Positions 22,540-35,251 of a stretch of DNA of 64,000 nt are shown piece after piece. Below the pieces are notes generated by a model that was given only the letters and a program-made list of their open reading frames with translations, had not been told where the DNA came from and did not search any database. The position numbers were made by a program, and so were the translations under genes. Numbering within the stretch: the stretch's first letter is position 1; each line of letters starts with the position of its first letter. Source of the DNA: Cryphonectria parasitica EP155 (taxonomy: Eukaryota > Ascomycota > Sordariomycetes > Diaporthales > Cryphonectriaceae); contig NW_024468915.1 in the NCBI RefSeq assembly GCF_011745365.1, forward strand, positions 1,094,653 to 1,158,652, read 5' to 3'.

Positions 22540-23659
22540 TTATTTGTTTTCACCCTCCTTCTTCTCAAACACGTTCAGGCCCAGACCCTCCGCATCCAGC
22601 AGCAGCCTGTTCTTGCCGCCGTTCTCCTGCATGATCTGCGCGATGGCTCTCGCGTTCTCCAGCTTCTTCAGCTCGACGTACGCCTTGTTCTTCCTGATGG
22701 CGTCACCGATCAGCTCTGCAGAGCGTGCCTCACCCTGCGCCTTGACCACCATTGCCTGCTTCTCCTGGCGGGCCTTGTCGACGACAAAAGCTGCGCGCTG
22801 CGCCTCCTGCTGTGCGACCTGCTTTGCTTCCACTGCTGCCGTGAACTCGGGAGAAAATGCGAGGTGCTAGGTAGACACGAGGGTTCCGATCAGTAACGGA
22901 CAAGACGAAGAAAAGGTGCTCCAAGGTCACATAGAGTGTGAAGTAAAGAAGTAGGCACAAACCGTCAGAGAAACGTCGTCCAACAGGATGTTAAAGCGCA
23001 ACGCTCTCCGGGAGAGATTCTCCCGCACTAGCCTGGCCACCATCTCTCTCTGGGTGATCAGCTGGCTGGCATTGAACTGGGCCACCACGCTCTTGAGCAC
23101 CTCGTTCACAATGGAGGGCAGCACCCTCTCGTCGTAGTCCTGGCCGAGGGTTCGGTAAATCTGGGGCAGGGCCTGGATCTCTGGTCTGGATAGGACACGG
23201 CAGGTGATGTTGACCATCTGCAGGTCCTTGGTGCCAGTAAGGGAGGACACGTTCCGGGGCTTCGCTCGTACGTCGTAAATGACCTCTTGCTCGAACCAGG
23301 GTAGTTTGAAATGCGTTCCTGTGTGCAATCGCCATGTCAGTCCCAGATCACGCTCCCTCTCCTCCCTTCTCTCTCTCCCTCTCGCAACCAAAACAGCCGG
23401 GACTTCCGGGCTTACCTTCGTTGTAGATCTCCTTGCCCACACCACTTATTCTCTTATACTTGATCGCCCTGTGACCACCATCGACGTTGAAGAGCGCGTT
23501 GCTCAGGGCCATACCGCCTCCGAGAAGGAGGACTAGGCCGCCGATGGCGCCGAAAGCAAACTGTGGTGGCTTGCCACCACCAGGGAAGCCGCCTCGACCC
23601 TGTCGCGCGACAGCTTGCAACCGCTGCATATACTCCTCCATCGGATTCCGGTTCGACAT
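22540..23659 (-). CDS. PHB2: Prohibitin-2
   Basis: Exons 23659-23416, 23318-22963 and 22866-22540 give 308 aa, the usual family length. I use the ATG at 23659 ([12 protein letters not shown]); the frame upstream is a Pro/Thr-rich leader. One N-terminal membrane segment ([14 protein letters not shown], about residues 36-55) leads into the SPFH/PHB domain: [53 protein letters not shown]-terminal coiled coil follows ([19 protein letters not shown]). With prohibitin-1 it forms ring complexes of the mitochondrial inner membrane that steady the m-AAA protease and membrane organisation. The donor of intron 2 is a weaker GTTTGT. Divergent from the Rna15 gene. Confidence 0.95.
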
Positions 23660-24548
23660 CTTGAGAGATGGGTCGAGCAGCTGTTTGCTGCTTTTGGTCG
23701 AAGGTGTGGAGGGTGGAGGGGGAGGGGCAGTTGTGGTGTTGTTGGGAGGTGGAACGTTTCTTGTTTGGTCGGCTGGCAAACCAGAAGCTTTTGCAAAGCT
23801 GAGAGAGAGCTTGGGTGATCAAATCATCGACTTCTGCAAGGGACAGGGATCAAGCGTCTTGAAAACAGTAAGGCCCTGCTAAATGGTACGTACTACGGTA
23901 CCAAAAAAAGTCTGGGGTCGGCAGCGGAAAAGGCCCAAGCTCCGCAGTGCATTGGGGATGTTCTGGGCTGGACCTGCTTGGGTGCAGTGCAGGGGTGCGT
24001 TCTGAACCTCATCCAACCTTCTCTCACTTTGTACAGCAACAAGCACCGACTCGACCTCTTTTTCTTCTCCTTGAAACAGTACAGGGCAAGGCATCATCCA
24101 GAAAGACTGGACAGCAGACAAGAATCTGTTGCTGCTGGATTGAAGAGGAAACAAAACAAGAAGAAAAGGCTTTTTCTGTTCTAGTCCAACTAAAATATCA
24201 CGCCTTACCTTGCGTTGCGTTGCGTTCCAGAGTCTATCTTTTCCCACCTGTGCTGCCACTGGTCACTCCTTTCCCAAGGTTTCTGGCATTCACACAGTAC
24301 AGACAATATCGATTTGAAATATAACGACACAAGTGATAGACTAGCTGCACTGGTGGCCTTGCTGTGGCCCTTGTTTTTGGCCTGGAGAATATTCCATCTC
24401 TCTCCTTGTCAAAACAACAACCACAGACTCTCTCCCGGCTTCCTGTCCTATCACTACAACATTTAAGCTGCTCAGCACCCATCAACTGCTGTCCTCATCA
24501 GTATCCCTGCTTCCTCCTCACACAAATACACACAAAACTACATTCATC
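23660..24548. other. Divergent promoter region, PHB2 / Rna15
   Basis: 889 bp between divergent starts. Contains a GTAC-rich palindromic patch around 23885-23905. No gene is seen. Confidence 0.6.
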
Positions 24549-25660
24549 ATGTCTTCCAAACCACCTTCACGTGTTGTGTTTGTGGGCAACATACCTTATG
24601 GTTTGTCAACTCTCCCCCCTCCCTCTCAATCATGAACCACTTGTTGACCTTCAATCTCTCTCCCACAGGATTATCTGAGGAGCAGATCACCGATCTCTTC
24701 AGCAGTGCAGGCCAGGTGCTAAACTTTCGTCTGGTCTATGACAGAGAGACTGGCCGCCCTAAGGGATTTGGTTTTGCAGAATACCCTGACGCAGGTAAGT
24801 GATGGTGATGGCGGTGATGTTCTCGCCACAAACATAGAAAGCCTCTCCGTTCCTCTAGTTTGACACAGCATCTAACCTACTACTTCTTCCTAGACTCGGC
24901 TGCCTCAGCAGTTCGAAACCTGAACGACCACGAGATCATGGGTCGCAAGCTGCGCGTCGACTTTAGCAACGAGGGCGGCACAGGAGGCAACGATGACTCG
25001 GCCGGTCAAGACCGCAACCAGACCTCCAGCCTCAACGCCTACAACCCCGCAGGTGCTTCGAACGGCGGCGGCGATGCCGCCTCCGGTGGTTCCCTCCCCC
25101 CTCTGCCAGCTGGCGTCCCTCTACCCCAGGGCGTGACCGTGACCGACCACATCTCGCGCACCCTCAACACCCTGCCCGCCACCCAGCTCCTCGACATCCT
25201 CTCCTCCTTCAAGCAGCTCTGCGCCACCGACCCCGCCCGCGCCACCGAGCTGCTCACCCAGGCACCCCAGCTCTCCTACGCCATGTTCCAGGCCCTCCTC
25301 CTCATGGGCCTCGTGAGCCCCGAGGCCATCAACTCCGTGCTCGAGCCTGGCTCCGTGGGCCCTCCCCCTGCAGCCCCTGGCTACCCACCCGCCCCGGGCG
25401 GCTACCCTGGCGCTGCTGGCACTCCACCTGTCGCACCAGGCGGCTACGCACCTCCTCCTCCTCCTGCCGCCGTTGCGCCAACCCCCATCGCCCAGCCCGC
25501 AGCAGCTCCTGCGCCGGCCGGTGCCGCCCCTGGCCAGACTCCCGACGAGCTGATCCAGCAGGTCCTGTCGCTGCCCGAGGAGATCATCCAGCAGCTGCCC
25601 GAGTCGGAGAGGGCCGATATCATGCGCCTGCGCGCCCAGTATGGTGTTTCGCGGCCGTAA
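24549..25660 (+). CDS. mRNA 3'-end cleavage factor subunit Rna15/CstF64
   Basis: Exons 24549-24600, 24669-24794 and 24894-25660 give 314 aa. An N-terminal RRM occupies about residues 8-84: RNP2 VFVGNIPY is cut by intron 1 right after the Tyr codon, and RNP1 reads KGFGFAEY. A CstF64 hinge helix region follows (TDHISRTLNTLPATQLLDIL ... ARATELLTQAPQLSYAMFQALL), then a Pro/Gly/Ala-rich linker. The C-terminal three-helix domain is QTPDELIQQVLSLPEEIIQQ. Within CF IA/CstF it binds the U/GU-rich downstream element of pre-mRNA. Convergent with the CorA gene. Confidence 0.95.
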
Positions 25661-26593
25661 AAAGTAGAGACTTATCTGCCTGAGCGTGGCATTGTTGGAA
25701 ACGACCATCTCGAGAAAGAAAAAAAAAAACGTTTTCTTGCGTTGAGTCAGCGCCTGTGGCATAGTTCTGTCATCGGCCCTTGGTGGACCGGGGCGCTGGT
25801 GCGATGAACATCTTGCGGAGTTCTGCTTGCCTACTATTCGTCAATCGCCCCCTTCTATAAGGCTCGATGGGCCTAGATTACTACGCCTTGATATACCGCG
25901 TCTTTAGCCATCGCCGGGGCTCTGTCAGGACTGGGAACTGGTTGCTCGCATGTGGTTATACTGCTTGGCGACTTGTGGAAAGTGAACAATGCATGGTAAC
26001 CAGGTGCCATCGGCACATGACAAGAGCTGGCTTTTCAAAAATTAATAAGAGACCTGAAATTTGAACATGACTATTGAAGAGTCGTGTTATGAGAACCATG
26101 GAAATGTCGAAATGACGAGTCTCGGGTCAAGACGCCACCTGAGTTCGCCTTGAAGTACTTATATGTCACACATTCTCTATCACCAGATGATACGTTGACC
26201 CAATGTGAATTGTTGCAGCCCCTTCTTCGCAATTGTATGATACCTTGATGAAGATGTTCTCACCACCTCTCTTTCAATAATGTTATGTTACAATTTCTGT
26301 ATAACCAGTTCCCGACAAACCCCAAACTGTTGCCTCCAAGATAGATTTATGTTTTAAGAGAAGAACAATCTAGGTTATCCAGCCTTGCAATCCGCTTATG
26401 CCAAAGCCCAAAACCAAAATTCAAAAGCCAGTGAAGCAAGCAGGTGTGTTCAGATATGGGTACCGTCTTCACCCCAATCATGACGCTATCTGTGCGGTAT
26501 GTTCTGTCCTCTTCAAGAATCACATAATGAAGGAATGTACTTCGCTCAAGGGACCGCTTGGCTACCGTAAGATCCAATCGTCTACGCTAGGGA
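25661..26593. other. Intergenic, 933 bp, convergent 3' flanks
   Basis: AT-richer DNA between the Rna15 and CorA 3' ends. Short frames are featureless. No gene is seen. Confidence 0.6.
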
Positions 26594-29237
26594 TCACACA
26601 ATCCTGTACACCCTCTTCGCGATGAGGAAACACGCCATTCCGAACATGAGCAGTCCGGCGGTGATCCAGAAGAACCAGGTCAGGTCGCCCTCGTAATCCT
26701 GACCTGGCACCCAGACGTTCATGCCCCAGAGTCCTGTAATGATGTTCATGGGCAGCACGATCGTGCCAAGGACCGTAAGCTTGCCCAGGACGTCGTTCGT
26801 CTGCTCCGCGCGCTCGTTCATGCGGATATTGATCTGTGCAAGGTAGTTCTGGTGGGATCTGGCGAGTATCCTATTTGATGATGTTAGCACTGGCGAAAAG
26901 CCCTCCACAGAGAAATAAACCGGAACTCACATCTCATAGTGACTCAAGTTTCCAGTCATGGTCACAATATGATCCTGAATATCGCCAAGATAGATCCCGA
27001 TATCCGAGCGCGGCGCAACCTCCCACTGTTCATTGCATCGCTTTGCGAAGCCTTTGATGACGTCGGCCTTGCTGCCTAACAGACGGTAAAGGCCCATGAC
27101 TTTCTTTCGGCACTCCCCAACTCGGCGAAGCATATCAGCACCGGTCTCGACTACCGTGGAGCCCGAGTCCGATTTGGCGTCGCTCTTTGAGGCCTTCTCA
27201 GATTTGGACTTCTCCTTTCTCGTTGGATCCTCTTCAGCATGGAGCCTGACGATGTCGGCATCAATCTCGTCCACTTCCTCCTCAACGCTCTGGATAAGAG
27301 GTAGGTAGACGTCTGTGATATCGTCGATAATTGCGTACGCAATCCAGTCGGGCGTAAGAATCATGTAGTCACGCAGCATCCGCACCCGCCGTCGTACATT
27401 TGCTGGATGTGGGGTGGGGGAGAAATGAAAGCTGATAATGCCGTCCTTGAGCACGACTAGGTACAAATTGATGGGCTCGAGGTGATTTGCGCTCAGTGGG
27501 TCCTGATTGAACGTTCTGTAGTGCACAAAATAATAGTGCTGAAAGAGCTCGACCTTCTCACGCGCTTCCTGCATCATGATGTCTTCGCTCGTTAAGCCAT
27601 GGATTCCGAATGTTCTGGCGAGGACCCTCATTTCGGCGTCAGTCGGACTCATGACATCCAACCACCAGATCGGCCTGTCTCCCAACCTAGGGGGTTTCTC
27701 GGCCTTCTCTGGCGGCGGGGATGCCACCGACCTTGGGTGCGCCGGTGTTGCCTCGCCAGAGCCCTGCCGCGAAGTATGCGAGCCTCCTGGAACTGCCCTC
27801 GGCGAGAGCGTACCAGAGTCATGCGATTGGTCTGGTCCACCCTGGACTGAGTCCACGACTGAAGGCTGGCGCGTAGGTAGCTTGGAGCTGCCATTTTGAC
27901 CGCCCAGGGATCGCCGCAGCAGGTCGGGATGCTGATAATCCTCATCATCACTCTCCGACTCGGAAGAATCCGACAGGATGGGTCTGTCTGGTATGAACAG
28001 TTGACGAAAGCTGCTGCCCTGGCCCTCTTGCTGCACAAGTTCGGAAATCGTGGGGCTGTGGATGGTGCTGACGAACTCCTCGTTGAAATAGGTAAAGCGG
28101 TAGGGTGCATCCTCTTCTGGCTGATACCAGCCTTTGTGAATAGGCCGCAGCCTCCCGTTGATCAATTGAGGTTCTGTGATCCTCTTGGTCCTTCTTTCCT
28201 CGCTGCGTCCTTCTTTCTCAACCTGGGCCCAGTCCTCGAGAAACGACAGCTGAGGACCCCTGATTCTGCGCCGTCGAGATCGCGCATGGTGGCTGTGCTT
28301 CGGTCGAAGGTCGTCGTCCGCCATCTCGGACATACCTTCCTGCGGGAAGCAAACATCTTCCTGGGCTGAAAAGTCGAATGTGCGTCGTCGCTCAAAAGGT
28401 GTAGGTGGTGCCTTGGGACTGGAAGGTGCGTGAGAGCCATGATCAGTAAAGTCGTCATCGTGATGGTCCGAGTTAAAGACATCCAGTTCATCGATCAGCA
28501 TGGCATCCTCCAGTCTCCAGTCCGGATCAGCGGCCCTGGTTCTCGGAGTTCCGGGCACTGATGGAGGATAGTTGACGTCGTAGCTTGCATTGAAGGGGTT
28601 CGTGAAATCCTTTCTCCCGCTAGTTCTGCTCGATTCTCTCTTGCTCGAAGACTGAATTCTTCCGGCGTCGGTCGAGCCAAGCGCCTTGGGGACCGTAACT
28701 GGTTCGGACCGGAAGCGACCTGTCGTAGAGAGAAGAGGTGCTCGTTCGTCTAGAGCGGAGTCCTCATTTTCTTCCTGCCCACTACCTGCGTCATGTATAC
28801 TCTTCAATTTTGTCACGCTTTGGGACGCTAGGTGGGGAGCCGGCGACTGGACTGCATTGGATGGCCGTCGAGGGCGCATGAAGTATGGCTGATCTCTGTG
28901 GTTTGAAAGTCAGCTCAGCCATCGAGATACACATTCGCAGAGGGGGCGAAGGGAGGAAGTACCTATGGTCCAACAGAGTCTCACTGTCGATACTCGTCCC
29001 ACTGAGATTGTGTCGTTGGCCATAGAAGCTCTGGCTGGGGGCGGCCATGCTGGAGCTGATACCGTCGTCGTGGTCTATGTCATCGTTGGTAATCGCAAAG
29101 GACTTGCGCCTGTCTCGCCTCCTCTTCGCCCTGGTGCCACGCTTCTTCTTCTTTTGTGCATTCTTTGACGAGGAATCTGCAGCAGGCACACCAGAGCTGG
29201 AGCCGGGCAGATTCAGACCTGGGTTCGGCGCGGCCAT
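26594..29237 (-). CDS. CorA/Mnr2-type magnesium transporter
   Basis: Exons 29237-28963, 28895-26931 and 26870-26594 give 838 aa. A long N-terminal cytosolic region begins with a basic KKKKRGTRAKRRR patch and is Ser/Asp-rich. The CorA domain follows (WWLDVMSPTDAEM ... FGIHGLTSEDIM ... YYFVHYRTF ... FHFSPTPHPANVRRRVR). The end has two membrane helices with the CorA signature GMN at about 796-798 (LWGMNVWVPGQ). An acidic/Lys/Ser insert (about residues 640-670) interrupts the long helix. The large N-terminal extension is typical of the fungal Alr/Mnr2 branch; Mnr2 sits in the vacuole membrane and releases stored Mg2+. Plasma-membrane Alr-type use is the alternative. Confidence 0.92.
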
Positions 29238-30451
29238 GGTGGGAGTGGGCCCAGAGACGTTATCTCAGATGAGGGTCGGTGGGAGTGTGTCTCGTTGATC
29301 GCCGCCCCTTTCCGCAACACCTTGACTGCGTGTGGGGTAATTTATCTCATGAATGACTGACTATGCCAGCGTCGCAAAAGTAATTGCTTGTATTGCGTAG
29401 GTAACACTGCTCAGAAATCAGGTCGAAATAGCTGATCGAAGGAGTAAGTCTGCGGCTGCTCGGCTATCTCAACTTCGGATGCGAATTACTGATCTTGGTC
29501 GACTTAGGAGTGTAAGGTGGGGTTCGCAAACTTGACCGGAGGCGACAAAGACAAATGGATGATTGCCAACAGCGAAGGTTCCGTGTGCAAATTACATAGC
29601 AAAACTGTACTACTTTGGGAGAAAGAACTCTAAGTATGTTTTGGAAAACCAGGCAGGGGATTGGATGGGTGCCCAGCCTTTCAACATATCTCTGAGAAAG
29701 GGAGATCGAGGTTAAGAATACATGGGGTTAGAAGAACAGGCCCACGTTCTCACGAGGTGACATCAGCACTCAGTGTCGAGCATCTTTCAAGGCTGCCGTG
29801 GGTGGGTGGGGACTGGAGCGCCCCTCCCCCTGGCTAGCGCATTTCGAACGATCCAGGGCCAGCCACCAATGCCACCAGAGCGGCGGAACGCCTGGCATGT
29901 GCTGCTGACTGTGGTGGAACCACCTCAGTTGTTCGACATGCCTTCCTTTCTGTTGGATCCTCGTATCTTGTCCCCATGAGAACTCCAAGATTCACTCGCT
30001 GGAGCCACGCTTCTCTTTCTCCAACTTTGCTCCATAGTCTCGACATGACACAATGTAACACTTGTTTCGTGGAGAAGCGCCACATACTATAGTACAACAA
30101 CATGCACGGTCTAATGCAGCAGCGGCAAAAAGCTTACACGAATCTGACTACGATCAACCTGGAATCGTGTAGTGCCTGCGGAGCGACCAACTATGGGGTC
30201 TATGCGGTCCGACCGAAGGAGGTCACGCGAGCAACTGCCCTAAGTGACTCTGCTATGCATAAAGCGAGGAGTTTGTTTGGTCCTTTTAGCTCAACGGGCT
30301 CTCTCCGCAATATGCTATAATGGCAGCTTCAATTACACCATGACGGGGTTGAGAAGATAGAGGGTGGGAATCATAATGGTAGAAATGTATGCTGTACGGC
30401 ATATTTGTGCAGAACGTCCGGCTTGCCATCATGTTACTTGTCCTCCCCATT
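29238..30451. other. Intergenic, 1.2 kb
   Basis: CorA promoter and patatin-like gene 3' flank (both genes on the minus strand). No gene, repeat or RNA is recognised. Confidence 0.6.
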
Positions 30452-32528
30452 TCAATACTTCGCACCAACGCTGTTGGCCCGGGGTCTCCCATCCCGTCCT
30501 TTACCTAGCATATTCACAGACGTACTCGACTTCCTCTTCAGCCCTCCCGGCTTCAACCGCCGGGCTATCTGATACGCCCGATCCAGCTCCGTCTCGATCG
30601 CGCAACGGATCCTCAGCGCCGAGACCGCAGGCCAGACGCTTCTCTCTCCTCGCAGGATCCAGTAGTCGAGCGTCTCTCTGGTCGGCGTCTCTAGCAGCCT
30701 GATAAAGTCGCCAGCAGTCACTTCCGGCACAAGCATGACGCTCGCGCCCGGGATGTCCTCGTCGACCAGGAACCGCCTTATGCTCGTGGGTAGGAGGCCC
30801 AGTGTGTCGAGCTGCCGGAGTCGGTGTCTAGCCTCCAGGCCGACCATTCTGACCAGGAAAGCGGTGACAGAAGTGGTGGTGCTGCGGGTCTCGAATCGTG
30901 AGGGCCCATGCATGTCGGACTGAAGGAATGGGATGAGATAGGGTCGGGCCTGGGAGACGATGAAGTGATTCACGTTGAACAATTCTGCGATGCGCATGAG
31001 TGGTGAGTCGCGCTCTGTGTAGGACACGCGTGTCCAGTGTTGAAGATCGATCTCGTTCGCAGGCGCCCAGGGAACAATATTGCCGTCCTGGTCCTTGCAG
31101 AGGATTGCATTCTCACGGTGACCGTAGAATGTCGGGGTGGAGGCATTGGAGGCCACGGCGGCCGTCCAAATCAACTAAGGCGTGTGTAAGTTTAGACCAT
31201 GACAGAAATCACCACTGTATGTGTTGCAGAGGTTTTTAAGATAACAACATACCACATTCGGCGCTGTCAAGTAGTTCAACAGCGTCGGAACACCTGCCTG
31301 ACCGGCTGCGGCAACAGTGATGTTCAACACTCTCTTGCTCCGCACGAATGCCTCCTCAAATGTCAAATCACCGACATTGGCGCGCACACACTCCTCAAGC
31401 ACCTTGACGTCGAGAAAGTACCCCTCGCGGTAGAATCGCATCACCCTACGAAGCAGTGTCTGCCACCTGCTCGAATTCGTCTGCTCAGCATCTGCATCAT
31501 CCTGGGTGTTCTTGGCATTGGTCCTGGCCCTGGCAGAGAACGCAGTCAGGTCGATCGCATCGCCCTTCAGAACAGCAGGCAGTTCCTCTTCCTTGTGGAT
31601 AGCGACCAAAGCAGCAATCAATGCCCCCGTTGCAGTACCTGTAATGATCCGTGGGAGAAGGCCTCGGAGGAAAAGTGCCTTCACAACGCCCAGGTGGCAG
31701 AGGCCAAAGATGGCACCGCCCTGCAGGACAAGTGTACTTCGTCCAAATGCCTGGCGCGTGTCGTGGACAAAATCGAGCTTCATCTGGTTCGACATCGTCA
31801 TGGGCGCTTTGGCACTCGCGACAACAGCACCGCCGCTGCCCGTACTCGCGTTACTGCTGCCGGGTGTCGAGTTGTCGCTGAAGTGCACAGCCGGCGCCTG
31901 CGACTGTGCCGACGACAGCACAGGCGCAATAACATTGCTGCTGGAGGGCTTGGTGGTTGTGAGGGACCCCACACCACTCGGTGGGACAGCAGGGAGTCCA
32001 CTGATGTCCTCGATCGCCTCGGCCACCTGTGTGATATACTCCTCGATAAGAAATTTGGTCCCTGCAAAGCTTCGGTTGTACAGCTTCGTGGCGGTAATGT
32101 TGCCTAAATTACGCACGAGCCCGGACCGCAGCAGGTTCACCAGGCCGTGTATATCCTGCTCCTCTCGTGCGACCATGAGGTTGTCCAACCGCTCGTTGAT
32201 GAGCCTATAGTCATAGTATCGCGAAACTTGATTGTAGCGCCAGAGGTCGAATCCCAGTAGATTGTCCAGTCGCAGCGCAGCCTCCTCCCATTCTTCATAC
32301 GACTCGGCGTGTCGGAGGATGTCGAGCCAGAGCTCGGCCGGGGCCTTGCGGCGCCACCAATCGAGGATCCTCTGTTGCGGCACAAGCATGGACCTGGTCA
32401 GTTTCGTGGCGATTGATGTGCCATTGGATTGCGCTGGGCTCTTGAAGATTGCTTACCCGACGCCAGAAGTCGAAGATCTCGAGGATAACGGCCCAGACAC
32501 CCATGATCACCGCTGTCACCGACCCCAT
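30452..32528 (-). CDS. Patatin-like (Tgl3/4/5-type) protein lacking the canonical catalytic Ser
   Basis: Exons 32528-32457, 32371-31253 and 31174-30452 give about 637 aa. The first junction is uncertain; translation could instead begin at the ATG at 32389. Exon 1 encodes a hydrophobic segment (VTAVIMGVWAVILEIF), a membrane anchor. The DUF3336-like and patatin regions follow: YNRSFAGTKFLIEEY, QGGAIFGLCHLGV (oxyanion loop, about 241-252), LNITVAAAGQ, and ELFNVNHFIVSQARPYL. Patatin lipases use Ser in GxSxG plus Asp in DG[GAS]. Here the elbow reads GTATG (about 269-273, Ala central), and the usual DG[AS] position reads YTERDSPL. It is either a pseudo-lipase or uses other residues. Relatives hydrolyse triacylglycerol on lipid droplets. 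Confidence 0.85.
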
Positions 32529-33353
32529 GGCTTCTTGTCACTAGTGAGACCGATGCGCATGTGAGCGCCGTGGACGTGTTCATCGCAATGCCATCAGAGG
32601 GGAGAGATGATGTTGGATGGGCGCCATTGCGACGAGGGTATGGATAAAGGTTGTCGGAACTGCGCAGCCTGATTCCAAAGCCAGTGTTGCGAGGTTACTA
32701 AATACTTAGGTCATAACCGCCAGCCTACGCGCAAGGGCAGCAGCTCCTAGTTGACATGTGAAATCGACCGTGGGGAAATTGAACCACTCCACAGGGCCGC
32801 TCTCGGCTGGCCTGCGTAGGCACAAGGTAGGGCGGGGCGGCCAATCTACTGTATGTCATATGCACGCAACCCCTGTAAATAATGTTCGTAGCTCGCTCAG
32901 CCGGCTTCACTACACATCAAGGGTCTGTCGTGTACCAGATGCAGTGCAATGCAATACTTTACGCTTTCAGTAGCGATTGGACATTCGTATTGTTTGATGG
33001 CCTTCGCCTTCGTCAATTTTATGTGGTCACTGAAGGTGCTGCCACCTGAAACCTTTATCCTGGCCCTGATGTTGTGGCATATAGTTTCTTGGGCCGGAGG
33101 GTTTGTGTGTTTTTTTCTTCTTCAGAACCTCGAGCTTCCTCCTGCAGCAATGAACCGGATTCTCGTGCAGACCGCCTTGGTAAATTATGTGACAATCCTT
33201 GGGAAAAGACACCTGTCTCAGCCGAGTAGAATCAATGGGGGGAAAAAATAGGCTTCGACCCGGAAGAATAGTCAATTCTCATCAGATTGGAACGGCCGAG
33301 GCAATGTCCATCCTATTCCTAATCTTCGCTCGCCCTCGTGGCTGGGAGGCGCT
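32529..33353. other. Intergenic, 825 bp
   Basis: Upstream of the patatin-like gene and 3' flank of LEO1. No gene is recognised. Confidence 0.6.
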
Positions 33354-34686
33354 TCACTCATCGTCGTCATCGTCAGAGACAACACGACGCACACGCCGAC
33401 GGTTGTGATCACCAGAAGCCGCAGGAGCATCGTCATCAGGCTCACCCTCGGCGTCATCATCATCGTCAGGCGTTCTCTTGCGCTTGGGACGCGGACGCTC
33501 AAAGTCGACATCGCCGTCGTCTAGCAGGTCGTCCTGGTCGTCATCGTTATCCTCCTCTATGCTTTCATCGTCGTCTGACGCGGCGATGAATCCGTCTTCC
33601 ATGTCATACTGATTGCTGCGGTGCACGCCATCGTCGTCCGAGTCATAGTCGTCGTTTTGTGGTCGTGACCGCTTTGATGATCCTCCGGGGCCTCGCTTAC
33701 GTCCCGATGTCGAGCGCCGAGCACCCTCCAGGTCACCAATGGAGAGGCCACCTTTCCGATAGCCACCTGCTCCGCCCTCCATACGTATCTGTGCATTCTC
33801 ACGCCGCCGCTGCGCGCGCGCACGTTCCTTCTCTGCCATCTCAGCCTGTTTTTTCTGAAGCTCGGGATCCTGGGTGGCGGTGATGATCATATCGCCTTCC
33901 CGCAGCGCCCCCTTTGCCAAACCCATCTGCTCCCTGAGGCGCTCCGTGTCTTCCTCCACACGTTTCTTGTCAGGACGGATAGACCACTCCTCGGTGACGT
34001 GTCCGACAGTGAGGAGCTGCGCATGAGCCGAATGTGCAGCAGCGACATACCGATTGGCGTCGCGATCGGGAATGTACTCCTTTTTGGGTGGTGGAACCTG
34101 TGCCTTAACTTGTATTTCGTAGTGCTCCTCACCAACCTGCATAGTCAACGAGCCGTCGCTCCACCTGTAGATGTTCGCGTTGCTTTCCAGCGCGCCCGTC
34201 GCAGGATTCCGCCGGTAGCGCACGAGGTTTATAGGAATCCGGCGTCTGGCATTCTCAAGATCCCACTCAGAGGCCTGCCATTCGTCTGTATCGTATGGCT
34301 CGGGTACGAAGCGCAGGAAGTTAGGCACCTTGGCAAGTTGCATCTGGAGGAGGAGGGTTTAGAAACGGTTGCCTCGACGATGCATGAGAATAGAAGCAAC
34401 TCACGTTCCCATCTTGGGTCTTGGGTAAGCCATGGCGATACACAACGTCTTGTATGACCGTCAACTCGTTGGTTGGGGGACTCTCGTCCCTCTGGCTACG
34501 GTCGTCACGGTCGGATGCACTGTCGTGCATGGGGCTACGCCTGCGGCCATCATCCGAAGCCACTTCATCGTCGCTAGCGATGAGTGGGTTGTCCTCGATC
34601 TGAGATACGTCGCTACCGGCATCATCGCCAAAGAGGTCGTCACCTCCGCCGTCAGAGACGTCGTCAATGCGCTCCTCATCCGACAT
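33354..34686 (-). CDS. LEO1: Leo1, Paf1 complex subunit
   Basis: Exons 34686-34405 and 34343-33354 with a 61-nt intron give 423 aa. The N-terminus is acidic (MSDEERIDDVSDGGGDDLFG). The Leo1 core follows: LAKVPNFLRFVPEPYD, IPINLVRYRRNPATGALESNANIYRWSDGSLTMQVGEE, and TVGHVTEEWSIRPDK. A basic stretch rich in Arg/Lys (QRRRENAQIRM) leads to a long Asp/Glu-rich tail with a KRKR patch, usual for the family. The Paf1 complex travels with RNA polymerase II and supports H2B ubiquitylation and H3K4/K36 methylation; Leo1 helps RNA/chromatin binding. Divergent from the MOB gene. Confidence 0.95.
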
Positions 34687-35251
34687 GGTGGAGAATTCTG
34701 AACAGCTTCGAGGTTCGGGTGGCAGGTCTGGCAGGTGTCGATTGGTGTAATGATTCAGCTGTCCATGAGATTACGATCTCAGGTAGAGTGTTGGCAAGAA
34801 AGAGAAAGCGATTCTGGGCTGGGCGCGATGGCTCGTACCAAAAACGAAAACGAAGGGGGGGAAAGCTCTGCGTTGGTCTTTGTGATTTGGAGCTCAGGTC
34901 GGCTTGCGCCTGCGAGGGTATTACTTAGAAAGCTGAATGGCAAGGCTGCTGGGCTGCCGGCAAGACCCAGCGGCAGATTCCCGAAACAGTTAGGGCGGGC
35001 TCTAGCGCACCTTGTTTGTTACAACCGCTTGACAGGTTCCCAGGCTGTTGAACCCCTTATTTTTCAACCAACGTGCAACTTATACGGCACACGACCACAC
35101 GACGACCTCAGTTTTCTCTCTCATCCACATTCAAGCGGCGGGAGGTGACTGCCAGAACCACGGCCCCAAGATCATCTCACTTCCTCGCAGCCAAGTCTTG
35201 CGCCTAGCTTATACGTTTCCACCCCTCGACTCCTTGCTACGTCACTAAGCC
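34687..35251. other. Divergent promoter region, LEO1 / MOB
   Basis: 565 bp between divergent start codons. No gene or strong motif is seen. Confidence 0.6.

Noticed and set aside
31199..32107. A 302-codon plus-strand frame opposite the patatin-like gene
   Set aside because: Antisense shadow; no domain, and the opposite strand carries the conserved patatin blocks.
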